From assembly GCF_002387895.1 (NCBI RefSeq), contig NZ_DGLI01000048.1, forward strand, positions 214,559-278,558: DNA of 64,000 bases, read 5' to 3'. The notes below the pieces were generated by a model that made no database searches, was not told where the DNA came from, and worked only from the letters and a program-made list of their open reading frames with translations. Position numbers and translations under genes: made by a program. Source of the stretch: Clostridium sp. UBA4548. GTDB taxonomy: Bacteria; Bacillota; Clostridia; Clostridiales; Clostridiaceae. Within the stretch, counting starts at the first letter, position 1. The number at the start of each line of letters is the position of its first letter. Of the stretch, positions 40,120-49,256 are shown piece by piece.

Positions 40120-41511
40120 TTAGCTCATCATATTATTCTCTTTGCCTTTATTTATTGTAATTGTTTGGCGTTGTCGTAGCATCATATATACATAGAAAGG
40201 TATACCAACAAGCATTAAGATAAATCCATACATAACAACCTCTGCACCTGTTCCATATATTGCATATATAGAGTAAGCAAAGGCTAGCAAAGAAATAAAG
40301 GAGTTTTTAAGGAAATTCCAGAAGTTGAATTTCCCTGGGAATTTTTTAAGAAGCACTATTTCTGCAGCTGCAGCAAAGCTATAAGCAGGCAAAAATGCTA
40401 AGGTTCCAAGTAAAATCATAAAGTCAAAGGCTGATCTTAAACTTCCTACATAATTTAGAATCAGAAGAATATTAGCACATATTCCACTTATTATAAGAGA
40501 AGCTGTAGGCGTAGCAAATTTTTTGCTTACATGTGCAAAAATTGGTGGGAAAAGTTTTTCTTCTGCTGCTGCATAAGCACTTCTTCCAGTAGTTAAAATC
40601 CATCCAGAAGTTGCTCCAAGAGTAGAAATAATTGCACCTATAGCAATGAAGGTTCCACCCCAAGTTCCATTAGTTGAAGCATTTATTATATCTGCTAGTG
40701 GGGCATCAGACTTAGCTAATACGTCCTGACCCATTGCACCCATAGCAACTACTGATATTAAAATATAGATACATGCAGCAATTAGGGTACCCCAAATGGT
40801 GCTTTTTTTGATGTTTTTTTCTGGATTTTTAATTTCTCCAGCAGGTACAGTGGCACTTTCTAAGCCAACAAAAGCCCATAAAGCTACTGCTATAGCTGCA
40901 GGTAAGGTACTCATGCTGCTTACTTCACTGCTAGATACCGTAGATAAGTATTGAGGATCAAAATTTATTATAGCTATAACTAGGAAAACTAATAAAGCTG
41001 CTACTTTTAATATTGTAGTAATAATACCGATAATACCTGCATTCTTCACTCCTAAGATATTGATAATAGTAAAGAACCATAATACAAAGGATGTGATTAA
41101 AAATGCTGCCAGTGGAGTATTTGCTGAGGGAACAAAGTAAGTAAAATAACTCATGAAGGCAGTTATGATTGCTGCATTACCAACCCAAGCACCAATCCAA
41201 TAAGTCCACCCAATTAGAAAGGCTGGAAACTCTCCAAAGGCTTTTCTTGTGTAGGCAATGGGACCACCAGTTACTGGAATTCTTGAAGATAAGTTTGCAA
41301 AACTAAGGGCTATGAGTAGAGAACCAACTGAAGTGATAAGCCAAGCTATAATCGCAGTGGTAGGATTAGAAATTCTTGCTAGTGAAGCTGGAGCCATGAA
41401 AACACCAGAACCGATGCAGTTACCTACAACAATTGCAATTGCAGCACCTAAGCCAAGCTCACGTCTTAGCTTTGATTCTGCAGGGTCCTTTAATAAATTT
41501 TGACTATCCAT
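40120..41511 (-). CDS. APC-family amino-acid permease/antiporter
   Basis: 463 residues with about twelve membrane segments. APC marks: LGLGAAIAIVVGNCIGSGVFMAPASLA in the first helix, RIPVTGGPIAYTRKAFGEFPAFLIGW in the second-third region and ALWAFVGLESATVPAGEIKNPEKNIKKS. This pattern belongs to the basic-amino-acid/polyamine antiporter branch (APA), such as arginine/agmatine or arginine/ornithine exchangers, but the substrate cannot be fixed. Monocistronic, with GGGAAG upstream of the ATG; divergent from a metallo-hydrolase. Confidence 0.9.
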   Translation of the reverse strand: MDSQNLLKDPAESKLRRELGLGAAIAIVVGNCIGSGVFMAPASLARISNPTTAIIAWLITSVGSLLIALSFANLSSRIPVTGGPIAYTRKAFGEFPAFLIGWTYWIGAWVGNAAIITAFMSYFTYFVPSANTPLAAFLITSFVLWFFTIINILGVKNAGIIGIITTILKVAALLVFLVIAIINFDPQYLSTVSSSEVSSMSTLPAAIAVALWAFVGLESATVPAGEIKNPEKNIKKSTIWGTLIAACIYILISVVAMGAMGQDVLAKSDAPLADIINASTNGTWGGTFIAIGAIISTLGATSGWILTTGRSAYAAAEEKLFPPIFAHVSKKFATPTASLIISGICANILLILNYVGSLRSAFDFMILLGTLAFLPAYSFAAAAEIVLLKKFPGKFNFWNFLKNSFISLLAFAYSIYAIYGTGAEVVMYGFILMLVGIPFYVYMMLRQRQTITINKGKENNMMS

Positions 41512-41869
41512 AAAAACACTTCCCTCTTAATTCAAATTAAGAGTATAAATTTAGATAATTTATACTATCTTATATTTAATTATATATCCATAAAATAGAA
41601 ATTTGAATAAATAATGAATAAAATGTAAATATAAATTTGTTTAAATTTGCGATAAAATTCTTGGTTTAATGCCATAATACATCAAATGTCCTAGTTTTTA
41701 TGGAGTCATAAAGTTATAATAATTATGCTGAAGTTTCCTAATCCTGTGAATGAATTATTAAAGTTCAAAGTAAAACAAATCAGTGTGGATTTATGTGTTA
41801 GTAAATGTTTAATTTTGCTACAAATATAATTTTATATAAGCTTATAAATGAAAACTAGGAGATGGTTAC
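41512..41869. other. Divergent permease/hydrolase intergenic region
   Basis: AT-rich; a TATAAT at 41825-41830 could be the -10 of the metallo-hydrolase gene. No RNA element or repeat family recognised. Confidence 0.35.
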
Positions 41870-42775
41870 ATGGAAATAATAAAAGTAAAAGGAAATACCT
41901 TTTGTATTGATACTGGAATGACTTATATTCCTTTTTATAAAATTAATGATGAAGAGATAATTATGTTGGATACGGGATGGAAGCAAGGAGAACGAGAAGG
42001 TATAGATAAACTTTTAGAAGAGAATAGTTTCAAGATATCGGGAATACTTTGCACTCATTCCCACATAGACCATATAGGAAACAATACACATTTTAAAGAA
42101 AAATATAATTCAATAATTGCTATGCCTGCTTATGAGGCTCATATTTGCAGCTCTACTATAAATCTAAAGGTATTTTATAGTAATCAAAACTTATCAGAGA
42201 TAACTGAGCATTATGGACATATGGTTTGTGAAACGGATATTATGATTTCTGATGAGCAAGACAAAATATATTTGTGCGGGGTAAAGTTTAAAATAATTCA
42301 TACACCAGGCCATAGTCCAGCTCACATATGTGTTACAACTCCTGATAATGTGGCTTATGTGGGGGATGCTTTAATAAGTTATGAGGTGATGAGGGGGTCA
42401 AAATTACCTTATTGCTTTATACTTAGGGAAGCTTTAGAAAGTAAAGAAAAACTTCGTAATTTGAATTGCAATAAATACATAGTAGCGCACAAGGGGATTT
42501 ATGAGAATATTTCTAAGCTCATAGATGATAATAATGACTTTTTTAAGGAAATATCAGTTAGAGTATATAATGTGATAAATGGAACAATGACAATGGAGGA
42601 AATTATGAGGGCGGTTATTAAGGAATTCAAGATAGGTGTGAAAACTATCTATAAATATAATGTATTGGAGAGAATGCTAAGATCCTATGTTGAGTATTTG
42701 GATGAAACAGGGTCAATAAAGTTAATAATGGAAGATGGATTTCTTAAGTATATAAGAAATGAAGAAATCAGATAA
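41870..42775 (+). CDS. Metallo-beta-lactamase-fold hydrolase with helical C-terminus
   Basis: 301 residues. Metal-binding THSHIDHIGN (HxHxDH), second-shell TPGHSPAHIC and GDAL, and AHKG near residue 205 complete the glyoxalase-II-like set. Residues ~215-301 are helical and resemble the winged-helix tail seen in LACTB2-like hydrolases (MTMEEIMRAVIKEFKIG). Start follows AGGAGATGG. Likely a thioesterase or related hydrolase of unknown substrate. Followed by the TipAL-type regulator but with its own promoter between. Confidence 0.85.
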   Translation: MEIIKVKGNTFCIDTGMTYIPFYKINDEEIIMLDTGWKQGEREGIDKLLEENSFKISGILCTHSHIDHIGNNTHFKEKYNSIIAMPAYEAHICSSTINLKVFYSNQNLSEITEHYGHMVCETDIMISDEQDKIYLCGVKFKIIHTPGHSPAHICVTTPDNVAYVGDALISYEVMRGSKLPYCFILREALESKEKLRNLNCNKYIVAHKGIYENISKLIDDNNDFFKEISVRVYNVINGTMTMEEIMRAVIKEFKIGVKTIYKYNVLERMLRSYVEYLDETGSIKLIMEDGFLKYIRNEEIR

Positions 42776-42815
42776 AATTACTTTTACATTTTACAAAAAA
42801 ATATGAAAAAACCTC

Positions 42816-42846
42816 TTGACCCTCACGTTGCGTAAAGGTGTAAATT
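42816..42846 (+). promoter_or_regulatory. MerR-type promoter with 19-bp spacer and dyad operator
   Basis: TTGACC (42816-42821), 19-bp spacer, TAAATT (42841-42846). The spacer contains the dyad ACCCTCACG-TTG-CGTAAAGGT (42819-42839; 7 of 9 pairs). Over-long spacers with a central dyad are the hallmark of promoters activated by MerR-family proteins. It drives the TipAL-type gene itself, so autoactivation is expected. Confidence 0.82.
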
Positions 42847-42899
42847 AATATTAAGGCACCTCAGTAAATTAATTTTGGAGCCTGAGAGGAGATATGGAT

Positions 42900-43664
42900 A
42901 TGGAGTATACAGTGCAAAAGCTTAGTAACTTAGCAGGTGTTAGCACTAGAACACTTAGATATTATGATGAAATAGGAATTCTTAAGCCGGCAAGAATTAA
43001 TTCCTCAGGATATCGAATTTATGGTGAAGCTGAAGTTGATATGTTACAACAAATATTGTTTTACAAGGAATTAGGTGTGGATTTAGATACAATAAAAACT
43101 ATGGTTACTTCACCTTCCTTCGATGGAGCTACTGCACTTAAAAACCATCGACAAAAACTCCTTGAAAAAAGAGAGCAATTAGATAAATTAATTGCAAATG
43201 TAGATAAAACCATAGCATTAAGAGAGGGGAAATTTAAAATGACAAATAAAGAAAAATTTGAAGGTTTTAAACAAAAGCTTATAGATGACAATGAAAAGAA
43301 ATACGGTAAGGAAATTAGAAAAAAATATGGTGAGGACACTGTTAATAAGTCTAATGCCAAAATGATGAATTTGACTGAAGAACAATACGAGAAAATGATA
43401 GAAATAGGAAGAGAATTAGAAGAAACCTTAGCAGAGGCTTTCAAAACAGGAGACCCAGCAGGTGAACTTGCACAAAAAGCTGCTGATCTTCATAAACAGT
43501 GGCTAGGCTTTTCATGGCCACAATATAATAAAGAAGCTCATGCGGGACTTGCTCAAATGTATGTGGATGATGAAAGATTTACAGCTTATTACGATAAAGA
43601 GCAGCCTGGTACTGCAGAGTTTCTAAGGGATGCAATTTTTATTTATGCTGGTATGGAAAGATAA
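42900..43664 (+). CDS. TipAL-type MerR regulator with TipAS antibiotic-binding domain
   Basis: About 254 residues. N-terminal MerR winged helix (VQKLSNLAGVSTRTLRYYDEIGILKPARINSSGYRIYGEAEVDML), a dimerisation coiled coil (about 75-105), then a C-terminal TipAS domain (about 120-254; GLAQMYVDDERFTAYYDKEQPGTAEFLRDAIFIY), which in Streptomyces binds thiopeptides. It would sense such a drug and activate its own promoter (19-bp spacer, 42816-42846). Two in-frame ATGs exist; 42900 has the better distance to GAGAGGAG. No resistance gene follows directly, so other targets must lie elsewhere. Confidence 0.93.
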   Translation: MEYTVQKLSNLAGVSTRTLRYYDEIGILKPARINSSGYRIYGEAEVDMLQQILFYKELGVDLDTIKTMVTSPSFDGATALKNHRQKLLEKREQLDKLIANVDKTIALREGKFKMTNKEKFEGFKQKLIDDNEKKYGKEIRKKYGEDTVNKSNAKMMNLTEEQYEKMIEIGRELEETLAEAFKTGDPAGELAQKAADLHKQWLGFSWPQYNKEAHAGLAQMYVDDERFTAYYDKEQPGTAEFLRDAIFIYAGMER

Positions 43665-43804
43665 ATAGTTGTAACCTCTTACTGCAATTTTAGTAGGAAG
43701 TTAAAAACAAGTTCTTTATAGAGTGTAACAACTTAGTAAGTATCTTAGTCTATTAAAGTAACAACAGCTTAGATAAATATTTTAATAATAAACTTACTAT
43801 GAAA

Positions 43805-43834
43805 AACAAAGCCAGAGAAAACTCTGGCTTTGTT
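43805..43834. terminator. Bidirectional terminator between convergent genes
   Basis: AACAAAGCCAGAG (43805-43817) and CTCTGGCTTTGTT (43822-43834) pair perfectly around AAAA. T-rich on the plus strand and a TTTTTC run on the minus. Confidence 0.85.
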
Positions 43835-43934
43835 ACATTTCATTAAGATAGTTCTGAAATCCATTAAAGAAAGCAAGCTCTATTATAAGTTAATATATAT
43901 ATAGATATTATTTATAAGCTATTGTGGATAAACA

Positions 43935-45368
43935 TCAAAAAGAGGTGTTTTCAGCAATTTTTCTTTGAATATCTTCAACCTTATTTCTGTTAAGATTATA
44001 GCCTAATACGCTTAAAAGAGCTGCAATAAAACTTATAGCCGAGCCAATACTAAGTAATAAACCAAGAATGATTACTGTGCTTTCGGCTTGTATAGTTAAA
44101 TTTGCATCAAATTTCACCCAGTCTAATATAAAGCCTATAAGTAGAAGGGTGATAGATTGAGACATCTTATAAAATAAAGTTAAACAACCATAATAGCTTC
44201 CTTCTGCTCTCTTTCCAGTATTAAGCTCATCTAAATCAATTACATCTGCAATCATTGATAGTGGTAGTGTGAAAAGTCCACCAGTACCAAAACCAGCTAA
44301 GATTCCAAAGGGGAAAAAGTAAAGCACATTACCGGTAACATGATCCTTCATGAATATTAAAAGAAGGAAAATAAAACTGCTTATGATGCAAAGTATAATT
44401 CCCAAAACCATAGAAGGCTTTTTGTCTAATCTTTTAGAGATTAGTGACCAGATAGGTTGAGATATAATTGAAATTAAAAATTGTACTCCAACTATAAGGG
44501 CAATTTGTTGACTATTCAATGAAAAAGTGTAAGTAAAAACATGTAGTCCCATATTTGTAACTAAGGCTGAAGCTATGTTGGTAAACATATAGGCAAAAGC
44601 TACATGCCTAAAGGTTTTATTAAGAAATATATTTTTAAAGGCTAAAAGTAAAGTAGACAACTTTGAATCACTTGTGCCAGTTTGAATATGTTCATTAAGA
44701 ATAGGAATATATTTTTTAGTAGAGTAAAAACACCAAACTGCAAAAGCAATTATAAGTATTGAAGTAAATAGCCCCATGTTATTATAAGAGGCAGGGTTTA
44801 GCTGTCCAGAAGGAAATTCTGGCGTTGGCCTAAAGAATACAAACATACCAAATACGGATACAAAGGCTAGTCCAAGAAGGAAGAATATTGTTTTAATTCC
44901 TTGTATTGTTGTTCTTTCATTATAATCATTAGAAAGTTCTGCACCAAGGGCAGTGTAGGGAGTTACGTAAATTGTACTAAAGGTCTTAATTACAATTATT
45001 AAAATGAAAATAAAAGCAAATTTCAAATATTGAGAAATTCCAGAATTTATATTCCAAAGTATGAAGTTACATATTCCAAGACCTATGCCTCCAATTAAGA
45101 GGTACTGGTGACGTCTTCCAAAGGTTTGTGATTTAGTCATATCAGAAATATAACCCATTAGAGGATCGGTGATGGCATCCCAAATTATACTTAAGCTAAC
45201 AGCAAGTCCAACTAAACTCCCTGGGATATTAAGAATGGCTGTGCAATAAAAAACTAAATAGGTTCCTATAACTTGATTTGAAACTCCAGTGGTGAAATTT
45301 CCAAGGCCATAACCCATTTTATCAAGAAAAGGAATTTTTCTGTGGCTACTATTTTTAAGTTTACTCAA
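43935..45368 (-). CDS. GPH-family (MelB-like) sugar:cation symporter
   Basis: 477 residues with about twelve membrane segments in the MFS arrangement. GPH marks: KMGYGLGNFTTGVSNQVIGTYLVFYCT at the N-terminus, WDAITDPLMGYISDMTKS (the cation-site aspartates) and DLDELNTGKRAEGSYYGCLTLFYKM. Members move melibiose, xylosides or glucuronides with Na+ or H+. No glycosidase or sugar regulator is adjacent, so the substrate is open. Monocistronic; divergent from the radical SAM gene. Confidence 0.9.
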   Translation of the reverse strand: MSKLKNSSHRKIPFLDKMGYGLGNFTTGVSNQVIGTYLVFYCTAILNIPGSLVGLAVSLSIIWDAITDPLMGYISDMTKSQTFGRRHQYLLIGGIGLGICNFILWNINSGISQYLKFAFIFILIIVIKTFSTIYVTPYTALGAELSNDYNERTTIQGIKTIFFLLGLAFVSVFGMFVFFRPTPEFPSGQLNPASYNNMGLFTSILIIAFAVWCFYSTKKYIPILNEHIQTGTSDSKLSTLLLAFKNIFLNKTFRHVAFAYMFTNIASALVTNMGLHVFTYTFSLNSQQIALIVGVQFLISIISQPIWSLISKRLDKKPSMVLGIILCIISSFIFLLLIFMKDHVTGNVLYFFPFGILAGFGTGGLFTLPLSMIADVIDLDELNTGKRAEGSYYGCLTLFYKMSQSITLLLIGFILDWVKFDANLTIQAESTVIILGLLLSIGSAISFIAALLSVLGYNLNRNKVEDIQRKIAENTSF

Positions 45369-45565
45369 AATAACACTACTCCTTATTTATCAACTTTGTT
45401 TTGTATATTTATAATATTATCATAGGGAAATATGACAGTATAGACTAGAGAAATAAAAAATAAATTTTACCTTTGATTTTATTCATCTTAAATTTGGTTT
45501 TAGTTCTGTAAAATAAACTATAAATCCTATATAATATACCTATTAACAACCCTTGAAGGAAGAAG

Positions 45566-46459
45566 GTGTATGTATTGGAGTTTATTCCTGCAAAACAAAT
45601 CTTATCTCAAAGAACCTATAATGAGAATTGGTTTGGAACAAATTATAATATGAATATCTATAAAGGTTGCTCTCATGGGTGTATTTACTGTGACTCAAGG
45701 AGTGAGTGTTATGGTATAAAGGATTTTAGTTTGGTTAGAGGTAAGGAAAATGCTATTGAAATATTAACTAATGAGCTAAAATCAAAGAGAAAAAAAGGGG
45801 TTATAGCTACGGGTTCAATGTCTGATCCATACAATCCCTTAGAAAGGGAGGGTAAGCTAACTAGAAAAGCACTAGAAATTATAAATCTTTATGGGTTTGG
45901 TGTTGCAATAGCAACGAAAAGTGACTTAATTGTTAGGGATATAGATATACTAAAGAATATAAAAAAACACTCTCCAGTAATTGCTAAAGTAACAATTACT
46001 GCTGCTGAGGACGAGTTAAGTAAGAAAGTTGAACCCAATGTAGCTTCTTCTTCAAAGCGGTTTCGAGCAATAAGTGAGCTTTCAAAAAATGGAATTTTTT
46101 CTGGTATATTATTAATGCCTGTATTGCCTTTTATTCAGGACAATGATGAGAATATACTAAATATAATAGAAAAAGCAGCTGAAAGTGGGGCAAAGTTTAT
46201 TTATCCTTATTTTGGAGTGACTCTTAGACCGGGTCAAAGAGAATTCTTTTATGAAAGGCTCAATGAGAAATTTTCAGGAATAAAGGACAAATATGTGAAG
46301 AAATATGGATTTTCCTATCAGTGTAATTCTATAAGGAATAAAGAATTGTGGAAGTTATTTAAAGAAGGATGCAATAGGAAAGGTATACTATACAAAATGC
46401 CAGATATAATAAAAGCTTATAGAACAGAGTATGAGGAGGAACAATTAAGTTTCTTCTAA
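45566..46459 (+). CDS. SPL-family radical SAM protein
   Basis: 297 residues. CSHGCIYCDSR supplies the three-cysteine CxxxCxxC cluster motif for a [4Fe-4S] centre and S-adenosylmethionine. The body matches SplB-like and Rv2578c-like proteins: KGCSHGCIYC, ATGSMSDPYNPLE, ATKSDLIVRDIDIL and the C-terminal KMPDIIKAYR. True spore photoproduct lyase has an additional conserved cysteine that I could not place, so a related DNA-repair or modification activity is safer. GTG start at 45566 after AAGGAAGAAGG; TTG at 45575 is an alternative. Confidence 0.85.
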   Translation: MYVLEFIPAKQILSQRTYNENWFGTNYNMNIYKGCSHGCIYCDSRSECYGIKDFSLVRGKENAIEILTNELKSKRKKGVIATGSMSDPYNPLEREGKLTRKALEIINLYGFGVAIATKSDLIVRDIDILKNIKKHSPVIAKVTITAAEDELSKKVEPNVASSSKRFRAISELSKNGIFSGILLMPVLPFIQDNDENILNIIEKAAESGAKFIYPYFGVTLRPGQREFFYERLNEKFSGIKDKYVKKYGFSYQCNSIRNKELWKLFKEGCNRKGILYKMPDIIKAYRTEYEEEQLSFF

Positions 46460-46551
46460 TTTACTTTGAAAGGTTGATGAAACTTAATTGTCAAGAAGTT
46501 CAATGAAAAGTTCTATGGTAAAATAGTAGTATTTTATAAGGAGGAAGACAA

Positions 46552-46845
46552 ATGAGTAAGATATATGAATTTAATGCGGAAATTAAAAAAGTACCTGATA
46601 TTGATGGAGCTTACATTGAAATTCCCTTTGATGTAAAGGCTGAATTTGGAAAGGGAAGAGTACCTGTTACTGCAACTTTTGATGGGGAAGTTTATGAAGG
46701 GAGCCTTGTTAAAATGAAAACTCCTTGCCATATTATTGGAATCAAGAAGGATATCAGAGCTAAGATTGGAAAGCAACCTGGGGACATAATAAAAGTTACT
46801 CTTGTGGAGAGAGTTGTAGAGAAAAAATCATCTAATAAAGGTTAA
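46552..46845 (+). CDS. DUF1905-domain protein
   Basis: 97 residues, one complete DUF1905 beta-barrel: YEFNAEIKKVPDIDGAYIEIPFDVKAEFGKGRVPVTATFDGEVYEGSLVKM and GIKKDIRAKIGKQPGDIIKVTLV. Many DUF1905 proteins carry a C-terminal YdeI/OmdA segment; this one is the barrel alone. Start follows AAGGAGGAAG. Lies about 90 bp after the radical SAM gene without an obvious terminator, so possibly co-transcribed. Biochemical role unknown. Confidence 0.88.
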   Translation: MSKIYEFNAEIKKVPDIDGAYIEIPFDVKAEFGKGRVPVTATFDGEVYEGSLVKMKTPCHIIGIKKDIRAKIGKQPGDIIKVTLVERVVEKKSSNKG

Positions 46846-46983
46846 CTCAAGGTTGTTAATTATGAAAAAGTTAGTCATTATTGCATAGAAGATCCATGAA
46901 GGTATGAAAAAATCATATCCGCAACTTTATTTTAAAAGTACGAAATATATTATTGTAGTGTATAGAATTGTATTTGAATATTT

Positions 46984-47032
46984 ATATCTAATCTAAATTA
47001 TCTTTAAAAATTTGATAATTTAGATTAGATAT
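46984..47032. terminator. 18-bp perfect stem between DUF1905 and sensor-kinase genes
   Basis: ATATCTAATCTAAATTAT (46984-47001) pairs exactly with 47015-47032 across 13 nt. It lies between convergent genes. T-runs on either side are weak but the stem is long. Confidence 0.6.
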
Positions 47033-47037
47033 TACCT

Positions 47038-48279
47038 TTATAAAGAGGGTAATTCTACAATGAAAGTTGTACTTTGATTTACTACGCTTCTAGCGTAAAT
47101 TTTTCCTCCATGATGCTCCACAATTGCTTTTGCAATTGAAAGTCCAAGTCCATAGCCACCGCTTTTTCTTTCACGAGATTTATCAATCCTATAAAACCTA
47201 TCAAAAATTCTGCTTAAATGATCTTCACTTATTCCTTTTCCTGTATTGGTTATGGAAAGAGTTGCATTACTACTAATTTTTTTAAAACAAAGATTAATAG
47301 TACCCTTTGGTTCTGTGTATTTTAATGAGTTATCTAAAAGTATCATAACAACTTGTTTTATTTGCTCATTGTTTCCATGGATTGTTAGGCCTTCCTCAAT
47401 ATCATAATCAAATAAAATATTATTTTCAAAAATTACAGCCTCCATAGTTAAAATTACATTTTCAATAGTTTCACTAAGGTTAATGTTTGAAAATATCATT
47501 TTCACGTCAGAATAATCCATTTGAGTTAAGTAAAGTAAATCATTTGTTAGCTTCGACATTCTTTCAACTTCAGTCTTAATATAATTCAGCCACTTCTTTT
47601 GACTATTTATTGTGTCTTCACCATTAGATAAAAGCACATCTACATTAGTATTAATAACTGCTAGAGGTGTTTTTAACTCGTGAGAAGCATCTCCAATAAA
47701 TTGCTTTTGCTTATCAAAAGCCTCTTTAATTGGTGCAATAGACTTATTAGCAAAAAATCTACTAATAAAGAAAATAACAACTAACATTAATGAGGCAACG
47801 GCTAGAAAGGTTAAGATGAGGTTTGTGAGAATTGACTGCTGCCTTGTTATATCTAAAAATACAAGTTTATACCCATTCATATAAGAAATTTTTACAAAAG
47901 CCCAATGGTTATCCTCTAATTTAAATCTTCCACTATCACTATTAAAGGATAATGCTTTTTCCTTAGCTTTCTCATAAAAATCTTCTTCCATATTAAAAAT
48001 AGACAAAAGCGATACTGTTTTACCATCATTGTCTGTGATTAGTGTAAAGGAAAGTGAGCGATCCTGAGGAGGAGTCATGGTGTTAAAGTTTGGTATAGGT
48101 TCTTTCATATTATCCTTTTGCTTTTTATTAATATCAGATATTTTATGAAGCTCTAAATTTATATCTCTCTTAACATTATTATAAGTAATTAGATAAATAG
48201 TAGAAAAAGCAATTACCATCATTACTGAAATTATTACAAGGTTTAGCATTAAAAATTTGTTTCTAAGCTCCTTAAACAT
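47038..48279 (-). CDS. OmpR-partner sensor histidine kinase
   Basis: 413 residues. Two membrane segments (about 10-30 and 150-175) bracket an extracellular sensor of ~115 residues. HisKA has DASHELKTPLAVINTNV; HATPase_c has LLDNSLKYT, NTGKGIS and GGYGLGLSIAKAIVEHHGG. A HAMP domain is not obvious. Its ATG is immediately adjacent to the regulator stop codon. The pair is divergent from the VTC/DUF4956 operon, and both promoters share an exact binding box, so a role in polyphosphate/envelope physiology is likely. Signal unknown. Confidence 0.92.
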   Translation of the reverse strand: MFKELRNKFLMLNLVIISVMMVIAFSTIYLITYNNVKRDINLELHKISDINKKQKDNMKEPIPNFNTMTPPQDRSLSFTLITDNDGKTVSLLSIFNMEEDFYEKAKEKALSFNSDSGRFKLEDNHWAFVKISYMNGYKLVFLDITRQQSILTNLILTFLAVASLMLVVIFFISRFFANKSIAPIKEAFDKQKQFIGDASHELKTPLAVINTNVDVLLSNGEDTINSQKKWLNYIKTEVERMSKLTNDLLYLTQMDYSDVKMIFSNINLSETIENVILTMEAVIFENNILFDYDIEEGLTIHGNNEQIKQVVMILLDNSLKYTEPKGTINLCFKKISSNATLSITNTGKGISEDHLSRIFDRFYRIDKSRERKSGGYGLGLSIAKAIVEHHGGKIYARSVVNQSTTFIVELPSL

Positions 48280-48954
48280 TTAACTTTCCTCCAGTATGTA
48301 GCCAACGCCACGAACCGTTGTTATTTTTACACTTGAGCATAAGTGGTTTAGCTTTTTTCTTAAAAAGGAAATATAAACCTCCACATGATTATGTTCTACC
48401 TCAGAATCAAAGCCCCAAAGCTTTTCAATGATGAGCTCTTTTGAACTAGTTGACTTTTTTCTGTTTATTAAAAGCTCTAAAAGTTCACTTTCTTTTAAAA
48501 TAAGCTTAACTTCTTTGTCTTTACAACTTAATCTTAAAGTATCTGTGGTAAGCTGAATATCTCCAAATCTTAAAGTATTGTCCAGAGCTACTTCCCCTCT
48601 ACGTCTAGCTATAGCTCTTGTTCTAGCTAGTAGCTCTTCTGTTGCAAAGGGCTTAGGCAAGTAATCATCAGCACCACTGTCAAGGCCTAAAACTTTATCT
48701 GAGATTTCTCCCTTAGCGGTAAGAAGTATTACTGGAGTAGAAAGTCCTTCTTTTCGAATTTCTTTTAAAGCACTTATACCATCCATCTTTGGCAGCATTA
48801 TGTCTAGTATTATTAAATCATAAATATTGCTTAGGGCATTATCAACACCAGCTTCACCATCATTTACCGCATCTACAGTATAATTGTTTTTTCTTAGTAT
48901 TTGAGTTAAAGCTTCTGCTAAATGAACTTCATCTTCTACGATTAATATTCTCAT
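48280..48954 (-). CDS. OmpR/PhoB-type response regulator
   Basis: 224 residues. Receiver with EDE pocket, phospho-acceptor Asp about residue 51 (ILDIMLPKMDG), switch residues LLTAKGE and KPF lysine. C-terminal winged helix (about 130-224): LLKESELLELLINRKKSTSSKELIIEKLWG and VEVYISFLRKKL. First gene of the two-gene operon. Its own promoter contains TTAAGGTT-N3-TTAAGGTT on the minus strand, and so does the divergent VTC promoter, the spacing (11 bp) used by PhoB-like dimers. Autoregulation and control of VTC are inferred. Confidence 0.93.
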   Translation of the reverse strand: MRILIVEDEVHLAEALTQILRKNNYTVDAVNDGEAGVDNALSNIYDLIILDIMLPKMDGISALKEIRKEGLSTPVILLTAKGEISDKVLGLDSGADDYLPKPFATEELLARTRAIARRRGEVALDNTLRFGDIQLTTDTLRLSCKDKEVKLILKESELLELLINRKKSTSSKELIIEKLWGFDSEVEHNHVEVYISFLRKKLNHLCSSVKITTVRGVGYILEES

Positions 48955-49063
48955 CTATTTCCTCCAAGTTTATAGTTATTTAAATTCACACCACTTTTAA
49001 TATAATTAGTTTAACATTTTAAAATTTTATTAGGTGTTAATGCAATGTATTTTCACTTAATTT

Positions 49064-49096
49064 ATTATAGCATGATAAACCTTAAATTAACCTTAA
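49064..49096 (-). promoter_or_regulatory. Response-regulator promoter with tandem TTAAGGTT box
   Basis: Minus strand: TTAAGGTT-AAT-TTAAGGTT (49096-49078), then 8 bp, then TATAAT (49069-49064). The identical box structure occurs for the divergent gene at 49178-49196. Confidence 0.75.
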
Positions 49097-49177
49097 CTCA
49101 TAAGTAGTTAGAGCCACTAAGATACTTTTCTGATTTTATAGGTATTAATTATTTTACTCTTATTTTCCTTAAAGCAT

Positions 49178-49214
49178 TTAAGGTTTCTTTAAGGTTGTCA
49201 CTATAAAATAATAT
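49178..49214 (+). promoter_or_regulatory. VTC-operon promoter with tandem TTAAGGTT box
   Basis: TTAAGGTT-TCT-TTAAGGTT (49178-49196), 12 bp before a TAATAT -10 (49209-49214), or 7 bp before TAAAAT at 49204. The two half-sites repeat every 11 bp, fitting an OmpR/PhoB-type dimer. The start codon is at 49257. Confidence 0.75.
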
Positions 49215-49256
49215 ACATAAGAATAAGACAACCAGGTAAAGGAAGGGAGTAAGAGC

